DNA of 52,020 nucleotides, taken from Ornithinibacillus californiensis (GTDB taxonomy: Bacteria; Bacillota; Bacilli; Bacillales; Amphibacillaceae). Made by a program: the position numbers and the translations under genes. The notes below the pieces were generated by a model. The model ran no database searches, was not told the origin of the DNA, and saw only the letters and a list, made by a program, of their open reading frames with translations. Shown here piece by piece: positions 8,437 through 17,265 of the stretch (the stretch's first letter is position 1; the number at the start of each line of letters is the position of its first letter). The stretch covers positions 1-52,020 of the forward strand of contig NZ_LDUE01000039.1 of NCBI RefSeq assembly GCF_001038485.1. The letters are read 5' to 3'.

Positions 8437-9618
8437 TTATTTATTAGGGTGTTTATTAGAATTGGTTGATCTAAAATCTCTTCTTTTAATTAATGTGAAT
8501 ACTCTTCTAGTTATCTTTTCAAAATCGCTCATACTTTTAATATTATTTATCCGTAAATAATCTGAAATGATATCATTAAAAGGTGCCATATAGTCACTGA
8601 CAATCTTATAGGTAAGTGCATTAATATAATTATTATCTTTTTTCATCTTACTATTTACATAGTCCAGAAAGTTCTCTCTATCCTCATTATAATGAATCAT
8701 ATTTCTTAACTCTTTGCACTCTTCTTCTATCTCACTATCAAATTTGTTAATAATTGCTGATAACTTGAATTGACAATTTTCATCTATCTGATTGAAGTTA
8801 TCAGGTAAAAATCTACGCATATTCTTTAGATTATCCATGACCTCATCTGCTTTAATTGTTAAGAGCCTTAATAATATATAATTTTCTAATTGAAGTTTGT
8901 CATATTTGATGGAGATTCCTTTATAAAGCCAAATACAAGTGGAAGCTTCTTGAAGACTAACTACTAATCTTGTTAAAGCGACATTATGATTTTGGTCTTC
9001 TCCATAAAATTTAGTACTTAATATGTCTTTATCTCTATAAGGCTTATCATCGTTATATAAAAAAGTAGGAGGATCCATTAGTGGTAGGGTATAATTGGAT
9101 TTTTCTATAAGTTTCTCTATAATTAGCCCAGCAGATTCTCCCACCATTTTAGCAAATGCAAGTGCGATCTTTCCGGTTTCTTTAGGGTTAGTGCTAAAGA
9201 AATGAGTATCTTGAAATATGTAAGTTGTATATATTGTACTTCCTACTAGCTTGTCACCTTCTAAGTAAAAGCCTAGGTTATCTATATCATTTCCAAACTG
9301 ATATGTGTGTAAATCTACTATACGATTGTACACTTTATAATTATCTTTTTTTTGAAATAACTTCACCCTATGGCGTATCTTCTTTATAGTCGGATCCAAT
9401 TGAACCGAGTCATCTAGAATATCCTTGTTTATTTGATAAATCATTAAACAAATATCTCGAAATAAAGGATACACTGGTACTGCTGAAAACTTTTTATTTT
9501 TTTTTATATTTAATAAACTTGCCGTTGCTATTAAGTCATAATAAGCAGTATATATACTATACAATAGTACCCCCCCTAATTTTGTGGAAGTCTTTTTAAA
9601 GCTTTTTGTTATGAACAT
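8437..9618 (-). CDS. uncharacterised protein, possible HEPN-type motif
   Basis: This is a soluble, mostly helical protein of up to 393 residues. I do not recognise its family. The only motif of note is 'CKELRNMIHY' (301-310): an R-N-x-x-H arrangement in a helix, seen in some HEPN ribonuclease or structural domains. It is the only minus-strand gene inside the repeat-bounded module and reads away from the other six. The ATG at 9618 has no good Shine-Dalgarno. A TTG at 9564, 6 bp after GGGGGG, is a credible alternative start (375 residues). A defence role is inferred only from position. Confidence 0.6.
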   Translation of the reverse strand: MFITKSFKKTSTKLGGVLLYSIYTAYYDLIATASLLNIKKNKKFSAVPVYPLFRDICLMIYQINKDILDDSVQLDPTIKKIRHRVKLFQKKDNYKVYNRIVDLHTYQFGNDIDNLGFYLEGDKLVGSTIYTTYIFQDTHFFSTNPKETGKIALAFAKMVGESAGLIIEKLIEKSNYTLPLMDPPTFLYNDDKPYRDKDILSTKFYGEDQNHNVALTRLVVSLQEASTCIWLYKGISIKYDKLQLENYILLRLLTIKADEVMDNLKNMRRFLPDNFNQIDENCQFKLSAIINKFDSEIEEECKELRNMIHYNEDRENFLDYVNSKMKKDNNYINALTYKIVSDYMAPFNDIISDYLRINNIKSMSDFEKITRRVFTLIKRRDFRSTNSNKHPNK

Positions 9619-9916
9619 ATATAGTCATTGTTGTTTTAAACCTGCTTAACCATTTTTTGTATTTCTTTAAAATACACACCTATGTAAAAATCTGCATTTC
9701 TAATACATTCGACAGAAAAATCCTAAACCCCTGCAAATTATGTAGAGAAATTATGATTTTGTCGAATTATTAAATTGGAAATAGGAAGTAATATCTGTGT
9801 GTATGCCTATTCTAGTATTTTATATTAAGAATTAATAGTGAATTCAGTAGAAAGTTATGGTAGTAAAGTATAAAATTAAACTAATAATTAATATAGATTT
9901 AAAAAGAGGTGAGCTG

Positions 9917-10534
9917 ATGGCTAAAGATTTTGATGAGCTTTATTTTCATGACAGACCTGATCTAACTCCATACCTAATTCACCTTACAAAAAATACTCTG
10001 AAAGAAGATCAATATACAGCGCTAGATAACCTAGTGAGTATTTTAAAAACAGGAGTCATATGGGGGAGCAATAGAACAGGTTTCGTAAAGGGGAATGATA
10101 CTGCAGCATGTTTTATGGACATACCTTTTAGTTCGCTAAAATACGTTCTAGATAAAGAAAGTGCAAATCCTAATAATCCAAGATATGAACCTTATGGCAT
10201 TGCATTCACAAAGAAATTTGGCTATAAAAAAAACTGTAGACCTGTTTTATATTTGTCTAATCAAGAAATTCAAGATTTAAATATACCAAAGAGTGAACTG
10301 TGGAGAGTAGTAAGATTCGAAGTTAATGAAAAAGGTTGGATAAGTTGGTTACATGAGAGAGAATGGAGGCACAAAGGGGACTTTAAATTACCTACAAATG
10401 CAATTACCTTAGTAAAAACTGCAAAAGAAGCAAAAGAACTTCAAAAAATGATATATGACGAACCCGATGGGTTTAAGATAAAACCACGTGCGATTATTCC
10501 TTTAAATATTGTCAACCAAGGACTATACATCTAA
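9917..10534 (+). CDS. AbiGi/DUF2743-like protein (abortive-infection family)
   Basis: This 205-residue soluble protein has the layout of the AbiGi/DUF2971-type families: 'YLIHLTKN' near the N-terminus, 'ILKTGVIWG', 'ACFMDIPFSSL' (about 64-74), then 'EPYGIAFTKKFGY' and 'CRPVLYL', ending in 'SWLHEREWRHKGDFKLP'. AbiGi was described as the antitoxin partner in the lactococcal AbiG system. Related folds resemble ADP-ribosyltransferases. The ATG at 9917 follows GAGGTG at 5 bp and is preferred to an upstream in-frame ATG at 9857. It lies 33 bp before the large ATPase gene, so it probably opens an operon. It could be an antitoxin or a toxin. Confidence 0.6.
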   Translation: MAKDFDELYFHDRPDLTPYLIHLTKNTLKEDQYTALDNLVSILKTGVIWGSNRTGFVKGNDTAACFMDIPFSSLKYVLDKESANPNNPRYEPYGIAFTKKFGYKKNCRPVLYLSNQEIQDLNIPKSELWRVVRFEVNEKGWISWLHEREWRHKGDFKLPTNAITLVKTAKEAKELQKMIYDEPDGFKIKPRAIIPLNIVNQGLYI

Positions 10535-10567
10535 AGTAAGGAAGATTGTTTTAGGCGAGGTGGATAT

Positions 10568-13500
10568 ATGTATAAAGAAAAAATACTCTTAGAAAGACAA
10601 GAAGCACATAATGCTAATGTAGCAAATAAAATACTAGATATGATGGACAAGCTTAAATTAAGTGTTAATAGTAATAGTCCTAGAAGATGGATATGGGAGC
10701 TATTGCAAAATGCGAAAGATGTTTCTAATTCTAGTGGTAAAGTGAAAGTTAAAATTAATTTAAGTAAAGAAAAAAATATTCTTGAATTTAGCCATAACGG
10801 TAGACCATTTTCTACTAAGAATATCGTATTCCTAATTGAACAGGTATCTACCAAAGATAGAGATGCGGGACATAAAGAAGAAAAAGTAACGGGTAAGTTT
10901 GGTACTGGATTCTTAACAACACATCTTTTGTCAGAGATAGTTACTGTAAATGGCTATATAGCAGATGAACATGAGCCAATTAAGAATTTTAAGGTTACTA
11001 TTGATAGGTCAGGTAAAAATAAAGAAACAATAATAGAGTCAATAAATTTAGCATATGAGGAATTAGATGAAAGTACCGTGGCAAAAGGGTCACAGTATTA
11101 CAATCCTAACGATTATAATACGGTTTTTACATATTCATTAGATGAAAAAGGGAAAGAAGTTGCTGAAACAGGATTAGAAGACTTAAAGATTTCAATTCCA
11201 TATGTAATGGCATTAAACCCTAAGATAGAAGAGGTAAATATTGAATCTGAAAACATTACATATAAGGTTATTGAGAAACTAGACTGTAGGCTAGAGAATT
11301 CCTCTATATATAAGATAGAAGAGTTACTAGATGGTAATGTAAAATATTATTTTATTTTGTTGGTTGAGGATCAACCAGTTAGGGTGGCTGTAGCACTTGA
11401 AAAAAGAAATGAACAAGTGTGGATAAAGCAATTTGATAAAAAACAGCCTAAAATATTCTGTGACTTTCCATTAGTTGGTACAGATGATTTTCCATTTCCG
11501 ATAATAGTTGAAAGCGGAACATTTAATCCTACAGAACCGAGAGACGGTATTTTTTTAACTGACATAGAAAATGGAAAAATTCAAGAGAATAAGAACTTGA
11601 TACTTAAAGCGTGTAAATTATATCAATCACTATTAAACTATGCATCTGAAAATTATTGGTATGGTCTATATAATGCTACTGAGATAAAAAGAATCACTCC
11701 TAAAGATTGGATTTCAACTGATTGGTTAAAGCAAAGTGTGGTTGATAAACTAAAAGAATTTATTAAATACTGTCCAATAATAGATAATGCTGCCAGCAAA
11801 AGAATTGCATTATATAATGAAACTGGTGAAAACCAAGTGGCAATACCAAATCATATAAATGAGCAAATTCGATCTAGTATATGGGACTTGACTAGAAAGT
11901 GGATTCCTAACGAGTTACCGCGGAAAGAGGATATCCATCATTGGTATAAATCTCTATGGAGTGAATGTAAAAATCTCGATTTAGAAAGATTGACAATGAG
12001 AATTGAAGAATTAAAAGAATTAGAGGCATTGACCGATAGCTTAGAAATCGAATATAAACCAGAGTCTTGGTTAAATGAATACTTTACTCTTGTAAAAAAA
12101 GAAAAGAGAATGATAGAGCATATAGTCTCAGGGAAATATGCTGTAATACCTAATCAAAACGGGATTTTTAAATTAGGTACAGAACTTTCACTTGATGATA
12201 ATATTGATGAGGATTATAAGGAAATATTAGATCTACTCGGAGAAGATTGTAAAGAGTACCTACTACATAGGAATGTCGAGGCCAATAACTTTATTGATTA
12301 TGAAAAAGTTAATAACGAAAGCATTATAAGAAAAATAGTAGAAGAGCTAAAATGGGCTAGTGGTGAATTAGAGTGTAAAGTATATTCTAGAATCTTAGTT
12401 TTACATCAAGAGGAGCTAAATTACAAGAAACAAATTGAAATTCAACCGTTTGCAGTGAAAATCTTCGGAAATTATTTTCAGGAAAAGAAGTATGTTAAAA
12501 ATATTTCGGAAGAGTTATTAGACAAGTCTATTAAGAGTGTTGCTACACAGATTGCGGAAAAAATAAGCGAAACAGAAAATATCAATAATTTTGTTAATGA
12601 CTACAATTTTCTAAGTAAGAGTGAAGCATTAAAGTGGCTAGGTAAATTTGTTGATTTTCTAGTGAAAAATGATTTCGACAATTTGATAAATAAATCAACA
12701 AAACCTATTTTACCAAATCAAAACGGTTTTTACTTAACAAAAGATGATTTGTTCTTAGATGATGGAGAAATAGATGAAGAATTAAAAAGTATTGCTACAG
12801 AGTGTGGACTCGATATTAGAAATGAACTATTAGATAAAGAAATTTTTCTGAAGCTGCCTGAAAATAGAGAAAAGCACACAAAGGATTTAGCAGAACCAAT
12901 AGTAGCATTCGTTAAAAAAAATGAAGGAAACAGAATAAATCAAAGTGGTGAAATCAAGTCAATTTTTAAGAGAATATTTATTTGGATAGAAGAGAACTTA
13001 GATCTAGCCCAGAAAGTTTTTCCGGAACTTTGTGAAAATAAACATTGGTTATATGATGATAAAGAGATTGCTTCAAATATGAAAAAAGCAGAAATCTACG
13101 ATGATCTTCTAGACAAATACGGGATAAAGGATAGCGTTACGTTAGAAAAAATATTGCAACAAAAAAGTACTAATGAATTTAATATTACCTCAAAAGAAAC
13201 TATGACTGAAGATATATTAATTCAGTCTGGTATTTATACGGATAAGACATTGGAAAATGCGATGAATAATGCGTTTTTTGCGGATAATTTTACCCATTTA
13301 TCTGAGAGTGATAAATTCAAATTTGACTATGTGAAAAAGATATTAGAACGATCTAAAGATAATGTTTTAACTTATCTAGGTAGTAAAAATGAATATGATT
13401 TAAATTCAATGGTAGAAATTGATAAGACAATATTTTTAGTGAAGAAGAATAATGAGGAGATTTATATTATTACAAGGCCATCTGATTACGGACAAGTTAT

Positions 13501-13654
13501 TCTATATTATGAATCAGAGAAAGATATTTTGGATTATGAGAAGGATTGGGAATTATGGGTTGAGGATGGAAGTCATCAACCACAAAAGATTACTTTCGGT
13601 AAAATGCTAAAGATGACTGGTATAAATAAGATACCATTAAAAAGAGTTAGGTAG
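10568..13654 (+). CDS. large GHKL (sacsin/Hsp90-like) ATPase
   Basis: This 1028-residue protein has an N-terminal ATP-binding domain of the sacsin type: N-box 'RWIWELLQNAKD' (40-51, with E44, N48, D51), G1-like 'SHNGRPF' (75-81) and G2 'GKFGTGF' (109-115). The remaining 800 residues are largely helical and charged, and no domain is recognised beyond a conserved-looking 'PNQNG' motif occurring twice ('AVIPNQNGIFKL' and 'PILPNQNGFYLT'), which hints at a duplicated unit. Such proteins occur in several bacterial defence loci, probably as ATP-driven sensors or clamps. The start has AGGTGG upstream. The next gene begins 8 bp after the stop, which supports co-expression with the TIR-like protein. 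Confidence 0.75.
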   Translation: MYKEKILLERQEAHNANVANKILDMMDKLKLSVNSNSPRRWIWELLQNAKDVSNSSGKVKVKINLSKEKNILEFSHNGRPFSTKNIVFLIEQVSTKDRDAGHKEEKVTGKFGTGFLTTHLLSEIVTVNGYIADEHEPIKNFKVTIDRSGKNKETIIESINLAYEELDESTVAKGSQYYNPNDYNTVFTYSLDEKGKEVAETGLEDLKISIPYVMALNPKIEEVNIESENITYKVIEKLDCRLENSSIYKIEELLDGNVKYYFILLVEDQPVRVAVALEKRNEQVWIKQFDKKQPKIFCDFPLVGTDDFPFPIIVESGTFNPTEPRDGIFLTDIENGKIQENKNLILKACKLYQSLLNYASENYWYGLYNATEIKRITPKDWISTDWLKQSVVDKLKEFIKYCPIIDNAASKRIALYNETGENQVAIPNHINEQIRSSIWDLTRKWIPNELPRKEDIHHWYKSLWSECKNLDLERLTMRIEELKELEALTDSLEIEYKPESWLNEYFTLVKKEKRMIEHIVSGKYAVIPNQNGIFKLGTELSLDDNIDEDYKEILDLLGEDCKEYLLHRNVEANNFIDYEKVNNESIIRKIVEELKWASGELECKVYSRILVLHQEELNYKKQIEIQPFAVKIFGNYFQEKKYVKNISEELLDKSIKSVATQIAEKISETENINNFVNDYNFLSKSEALKWLGKFVDFLVKNDFDNLINKSTKPILPNQNGFYLTKDDLFLDDGEIDEELKSIATECGLDIRNELLDKEIFLKLPENREKHTKDLAEPIVAFVKKNEGNRINQSGEIKSIFKRIFIWIEENLDLAQKVFPELCENKHWLYDDKEIASNMKKAEIYDDLLDKYGIKDSVTLEKILQQKSTNEFNITSKETMTEDILIQSGIYTDKTLENAMNNAFFADNFTHLSESDKFKFDYVKKILERSKDNVLTYLGSKNEYDLNSMVEIDKTIFLVKKNNEEIYIITRPSDYGQVILYYESEKDILDYEKDWELWVEDGSHQPQKITFGKMLKMTGINKIPLKRVR

Positions 13655-13662
13655 GAGTTCTA

Positions 13663-14502
13663 ATGATTGATGCTAATGTAGTTAGAGGTCTTTTGAAAAG
13701 TGATGATTGCCCTAATTTAATATGTAGAGAATTTGAATTAAAACCGAAAAATATAGCAATGTATATTGCTGCGATGGGTAACACAATGGACGGATACATC
13801 GTTATTGGGGCTAGTAAGGATAATCAAGGTTTTAGGCTCAATAATATTAGTAGGAGATTTAATTTTAAAAATATTATAGATGCAGCGGTTAATTTGCTTT
13901 CAATAAATCCGAAAATAGAATACCAGATAATTGATATTGAAGGTAAATCAATTTTTGCTATCAAGGTTTTAAAATCAGTAAATGAAATTTTCATAGATGA
14001 AAAATTATATATAGTAGAAAATAATGAAGTTGTTAAGGTTGATGGAGGAAGAATAATGGATATGACAAAGGTGTTTATTGTTCATGGACACGATAATGCG
14101 GCGAAACAAGAAGTAGCACGATTTGTTGAAAGGTTAGGTTTAGAGGCTATTATATTGCACGAACAAGTTAATCTAGGTAAGACCATTATTGAGAAAATAG
14201 AAGAAAATACAAACGTAGGTTTTGCAATTGTTTTATATACTCCATGTGATGAAGGAAAAGTAAAGGGAACTGGAGACTTAAAAGATAGGGCTAGACAAAA
14301 TGTAGTCTTTGAACATGGATATCTCATTGGGAAATTAGGAAGAGAGAGAGTATCTGCTTTGGTAAAAGGCGATATTGAAAAACCAAATGACATTTCTGGT
14401 GTAGTCTATATTGATATGGATGAAAGTGGAGGATGGAAAGTACCGCTATTTAGAGAAATGAGAAGTGTTGGTTATGATATTGACATGAATAAAATAGGAT
14501 GA
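13663..14502 (+). CDS. AlbA_2 (Schlafen-like) domain fused to TIR-like nucleotide-binding domain
   Basis: This 279-residue protein has two domains. Residues 10-130 match the AlbA_2/Schlafen pattern ('REFELK' 22-27, 'IAAMGNTMDGYIVIG' 35-49), usually a nucleic-acid-binding or nuclease-like fold. Residues 134-275 match the TIR-like PF10137 family ('KVFIVHGHDNAAKQEVARF', 'RARQNVVFEHGYLIG', 'GVVYIDMD'). E217 in 'VVFEHG' is the likely NAD-glycohydrolase glutamate by family analogy (Cap12/TIR-STING). An internal ATG before the TIR part (about 14062) could give a shorter form. It sits 8 bp after the ATPase gene. I infer an NAD-depleting effector or signal maker. Confidence 0.82.
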   Translation: MIDANVVRGLLKSDDCPNLICREFELKPKNIAMYIAAMGNTMDGYIVIGASKDNQGFRLNNISRRFNFKNIIDAAVNLLSINPKIEYQIIDIEGKSIFAIKVLKSVNEIFIDEKLYIVENNEVVKVDGGRIMDMTKVFIVHGHDNAAKQEVARFVERLGLEAIILHEQVNLGKTIIEKIEENTNVGFAIVLYTPCDEGKVKGTGDLKDRARQNVVFEHGYLIGKLGRERVSALVKGDIEKPNDISGVVYIDMDESGGWKVPLFREMRSVGYDIDMNKIG

Positions 14503-14577
14503 TTTTGCAATCATCAAATTAGTAACCTATAGGGTTTATAACTCGTTTTTATATTATTTTTTAATAGGAGATGCTTT

Positions 14578-15414
14578 ATGAAGGGGTCAAGAGTTTTTAT
14601 TAGTTATAATAACCAAGATTATTCTAAAGCTAGCATTATTAAGGAGCGCCTAGAAAGTGTTGGATTAGAGGTTTCCATAGAAGAGATTGAGACAAGTAAT
14701 GACATTATTAATGACATAAATTACAAGATTAGTTCAAGTGATTATTTTATTATATTGCTTTCTGAGCATTATGTGGAGAGTAAATGGACTGAATTTGAGA
14801 TGAACAAAATTCGTAGTGATTTTTACTATCGTAATATCGTTATAATTCCTGTTTTGATTTCAAAAGTAAAAAAACCATACTCATTAAGAAATTTCAAATC
14901 TTTTAAGCTTTATGAGGATTTCGATAATAATTTAGAATATCTATCATCTTATTTAAAAAATATAAAATATCTCGACTTTGATTTAATTAGTGAATATGAA
15001 TTTATGAATTTAGTCTCTGAACTATTAGTAAAATTAAAATTTAAAATTGATAATAAAGAGATAAGACAATTGGATTATGGAGTCGATATTATAGCCAGCT
15101 CCATTAATAGAAATCAGTTGGTGGATAGTTTTACTACTAATTGGCTAATCGATTGTAGATTTTACAAGAGTTCAAGGGTTGATCTCTCATCAATTAAGGA
15201 ATTAAGTTACCAAATACGTACTAATTATCCTAATTATAATGGAGTTTTAGTGACAAACAGTTTAATTACATCAACTACCCTTGAAACACTAGAAATTATT
15301 AGGAAGAAAGATAAAGTAAATATTTTTGTAGTAGATGGAAGGAAATTAAAACAATTATTGCTAAAATACCCTGAACTTATCGAAAAGTTCTTCTTTGGAA
15401 TAGGGGGATTTTAG
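14578..15414 (+). CDS. TIR domain-Mrr-type nuclease fusion protein
   Basis: This 278-residue protein starts with a TIR domain (about 4-125: 'RVFISYNNQDYSKASIIKERL', 'DYFIILLSEHYVESKWTEFE', with E74 four residues after W70 as the usual catalytic position). Residues 135-278 look like a restriction-endonuclease fold of the Mrr type: E141, 'YGVDII' with D170, and 'IDCRFYK' at 191-197. Active Mrr enzymes usually have Q/E-x-K at the last site. Here the third position is R194 and the lysine is K197, so cleavage activity is doubtful. The start follows AGGAGA. The stop is immediately followed by the next gene's ATG. Confidence 0.8.
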   Translation: MKGSRVFISYNNQDYSKASIIKERLESVGLEVSIEEIETSNDIINDINYKISSSDYFIILLSEHYVESKWTEFEMNKIRSDFYYRNIVIIPVLISKVKKPYSLRNFKSFKLYEDFDNNLEYLSSYLKNIKYLDFDLISEYEFMNLVSELLVKLKFKIDNKEIRQLDYGVDIIASSINRNQLVDSFTTNWLIDCRFYKSSRVDLSSIKELSYQIRTNYPNYNGVLVTNSLITSTTLETLEIIRKKDKVNIFVVDGRKLKQLLLKYPELIEKFFFGIGGF

Positions 15415-15954
15415 ATGACTACAGTTCTGGACTTAGTAGATAGACTTAATAATTGTCCGGCCGGGCGTACCAACTGGAGTGACTTTGAGGATATCTGTGT
15501 GGAAATATTAGAATATCTATTTGTACCACCGTTACAGCCACCAATTATTCAACCAAGATCATATTCGGGAATAGATCGCAGAGATGCAGTTTTCGCAAAT
15601 AGAGAAGATACTGGGACAAACACTTGGGCGAAGATAAGACGTGAATTAAATGCTCGAATGATATTGTTTGAATTCAAGAATTATGACACGAGTGAAATTG
15701 GTAAAGAAGAAATTCTTCAGGTTAAAAATTATCTTACAAATCCTATGGGAAAACTAGCTATTATTTGTTCTACAAAGTTACCGAATAACGCAGCTCATAT
15801 AAAAAGAAATACAATATTTTCTGATGATAGAACAGTGATATTATTTATCACAAAGGAAAAATTAGAGGAAATGTTATACATAAAGGAACGTGGTGAAGAA
15901 CCTGCAGACTTAATTATGGACGAAATTGAGAAATTCTATTTGCAACATGAGTGA
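15415..15954 (+). CDS. PD-(D/E)XK restriction-endonuclease-like protein
   Basis: This 179-residue single-domain protein shows a plausible nuclease core: helix 'NWSDFEDICVEILEYLF' with E25, 'SGIDRRDAVF' with D57, and 'MILFEFKNY' giving E86-x-K88. The rest ('LAIICSTKLPNNAAHIKR') fits the Mrr-like sheet. The ATG directly abuts the stop of the TIR-Mrr gene, so the two are almost certainly co-translated. The paired gene may supply catalysis that the altered Mrr domain lacks. No methyltransferase is encoded nearby, so this is not a classical restriction-modification enzyme. Confidence 0.75.
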   Translation: MTTVLDLVDRLNNCPAGRTNWSDFEDICVEILEYLFVPPLQPPIIQPRSYSGIDRRDAVFANREDTGTNTWAKIRRELNARMILFEFKNYDTSEIGKEEILQVKNYLTNPMGKLAIICSTKLPNNAAHIKRNTIFSDDRTVILFITKEKLEEMLYIKERGEEPADLIMDEIEKFYLQHE

Positions 15955-16170
15955 TTTTTTTATTGGATATCTAGATTTTCATTTTGTAGTAAACAGATAA
16001 AGGTAAACCAAGAAAATCAATATTAGCCTATTAATTTTTTTGATGGAATTATTCTGTAATTTGGGTAGCCCACAAAGCCAGTTTATCATTTATAAATAAA
16101 AGAAAGTGTAATAGAAAGGAAGAAACAGTGTTAAAACTGATTATTTTGATAATTGGAGCGAGTGATTGCC

Positions 16171-17130
16171 ATGAATTATAAACTTTATCCACCGTTTTTA
16201 AAAGTACCAGAAGAAGAAGATTTTTCAGATGTTTGGGAAAGCTTTTGTTTTAAACTTCTATGTCTAGAGAGGAGTCAAAATAATATCCATAGGAGAAACC
16301 CACCTGAACAGGGAGTAGACATTTTTGATTCTACTGATAAAATAGCTTATCAATGTAAAAGTGTAGAGTCAGGGAAGAGTGGGGACTTTAATGTTACTCA
16401 AGCTATAAATTCGTTAAAATCTGCACTGGCTATTAAGAGTCAGTTGGGGTGGAAAGATTATGTCCTTTGTACAAATGTACTTGTATCAGGTACTTCTGAA
16501 AAAAAGTTAAAAGAAGTATATCCTGATATAATAATAAAATCAAAAAATAACTGGGATCTATTATGTGAAAAATATAATACGGAAGTTGAAAGGAATTTTA
16601 ATATTTTAATAGAAATTCCTTCTCAAAAATTACTAAGTTCTGTAAAAGAGAGTTTTCTTGACCACTATACAGATAAGTTGTTATCTAAATTGAATAACAA
16701 AGAAATTGAAATTTTTCTCTATTCAAATCGATATGAAAGTATCTATAAAATTCAAGTTTCTCCTGAATTTACAATTAAGGATTTATTAAATATTATTAGA
16801 GGTTTTTTTAAATTCCCTGAATCAAGGGAATTAATTTATGATGATATAAGAGTTTCTTTAAAGCATTCGATTGTTTTTAACAAAAGAAAACAAACACTTT
16901 CAAAAACATTAGGTGAAATAGGAATCACACAGGGTGATGTTATAACATATTGGACAACGATTGTTTGGGAAGATCAATATAAATTTAGAAGTGATGTAAT
17001 AAATAATTTGACCTTAAATAGATTAAACAAATCTGAAAGGAAGGACAAAGCCATTGAGCTTTATAAAAAAGAAATAAAAAAAAGGATGATAGAAATAGAT
17101 AGTAATCTTACTAATAATCAGGATAAATAA
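16171..17130 (+). CDS. Mrr-like nuclease fused to a possible ubiquitin-like (beta-grasp) domain
   Basis: The protein is 319 residues from the ATG at 16171; in-frame TTG and GTG starts lie upstream, and GGAG is 12 bp before this ATG. Residues 15-110 carry a complete nuclease core: 'DVWESFCFKLL' (E23), 'EQGVDIF' (D50) and 'YQCKSV' (Q61-x-K63). Residues about 177-265 read as a beta-grasp: 'EIEIFLYSN', 'YKIQVSPEFTIKDLLNIIRGFF', then 'TLSKTLGEIGITQGDVITY', the L-x-E-x-GI-x-x-GD ending seen in ubiquitin/YukD folds. A charged helix closes the protein, with no Gly-Gly tail. No E1, E2 or JAB gene is nearby. A 216-bp gap separates it from the preceding gene, so it may be transcribed separately. Confidence 0.68.
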   Translation: MNYKLYPPFLKVPEEEDFSDVWESFCFKLLCLERSQNNIHRRNPPEQGVDIFDSTDKIAYQCKSVESGKSGDFNVTQAINSLKSALAIKSQLGWKDYVLCTNVLVSGTSEKKLKEVYPDIIIKSKNNWDLLCEKYNTEVERNFNILIEIPSQKLLSSVKESFLDHYTDKLLSKLNNKEIEIFLYSNRYESIYKIQVSPEFTIKDLLNIIRGFFKFPESRELIYDDIRVSLKHSIVFNKRKQTLSKTLGEIGITQGDVITYWTTIVWEDQYKFRSDVINNLTLNRLNKSERKDKAIELYKKEIKKRMIEIDSNLTNNQDK

Positions 17131-17265
17131 ATTAATTCTAAGTTTTATATTTTGCATTTATCATTCGATCCGTAATGTGTATGGATATGATAAGATATTC
17201 AAAATCAAAATCGTTCACCGTTTAAATATATTTATTGCTTTTATTATTATAGTATCTTAACAATC

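Noticed and set aside
13663-15414. Thoeris system
   Set aside because: TIR proteins are present, but there is no ThsA-like SIR2 or SLOG gene in the window.
15415-17130. Classical restriction-modification system
   Set aside because: Nuclease folds are present but no methyltransferase or specificity gene was found.
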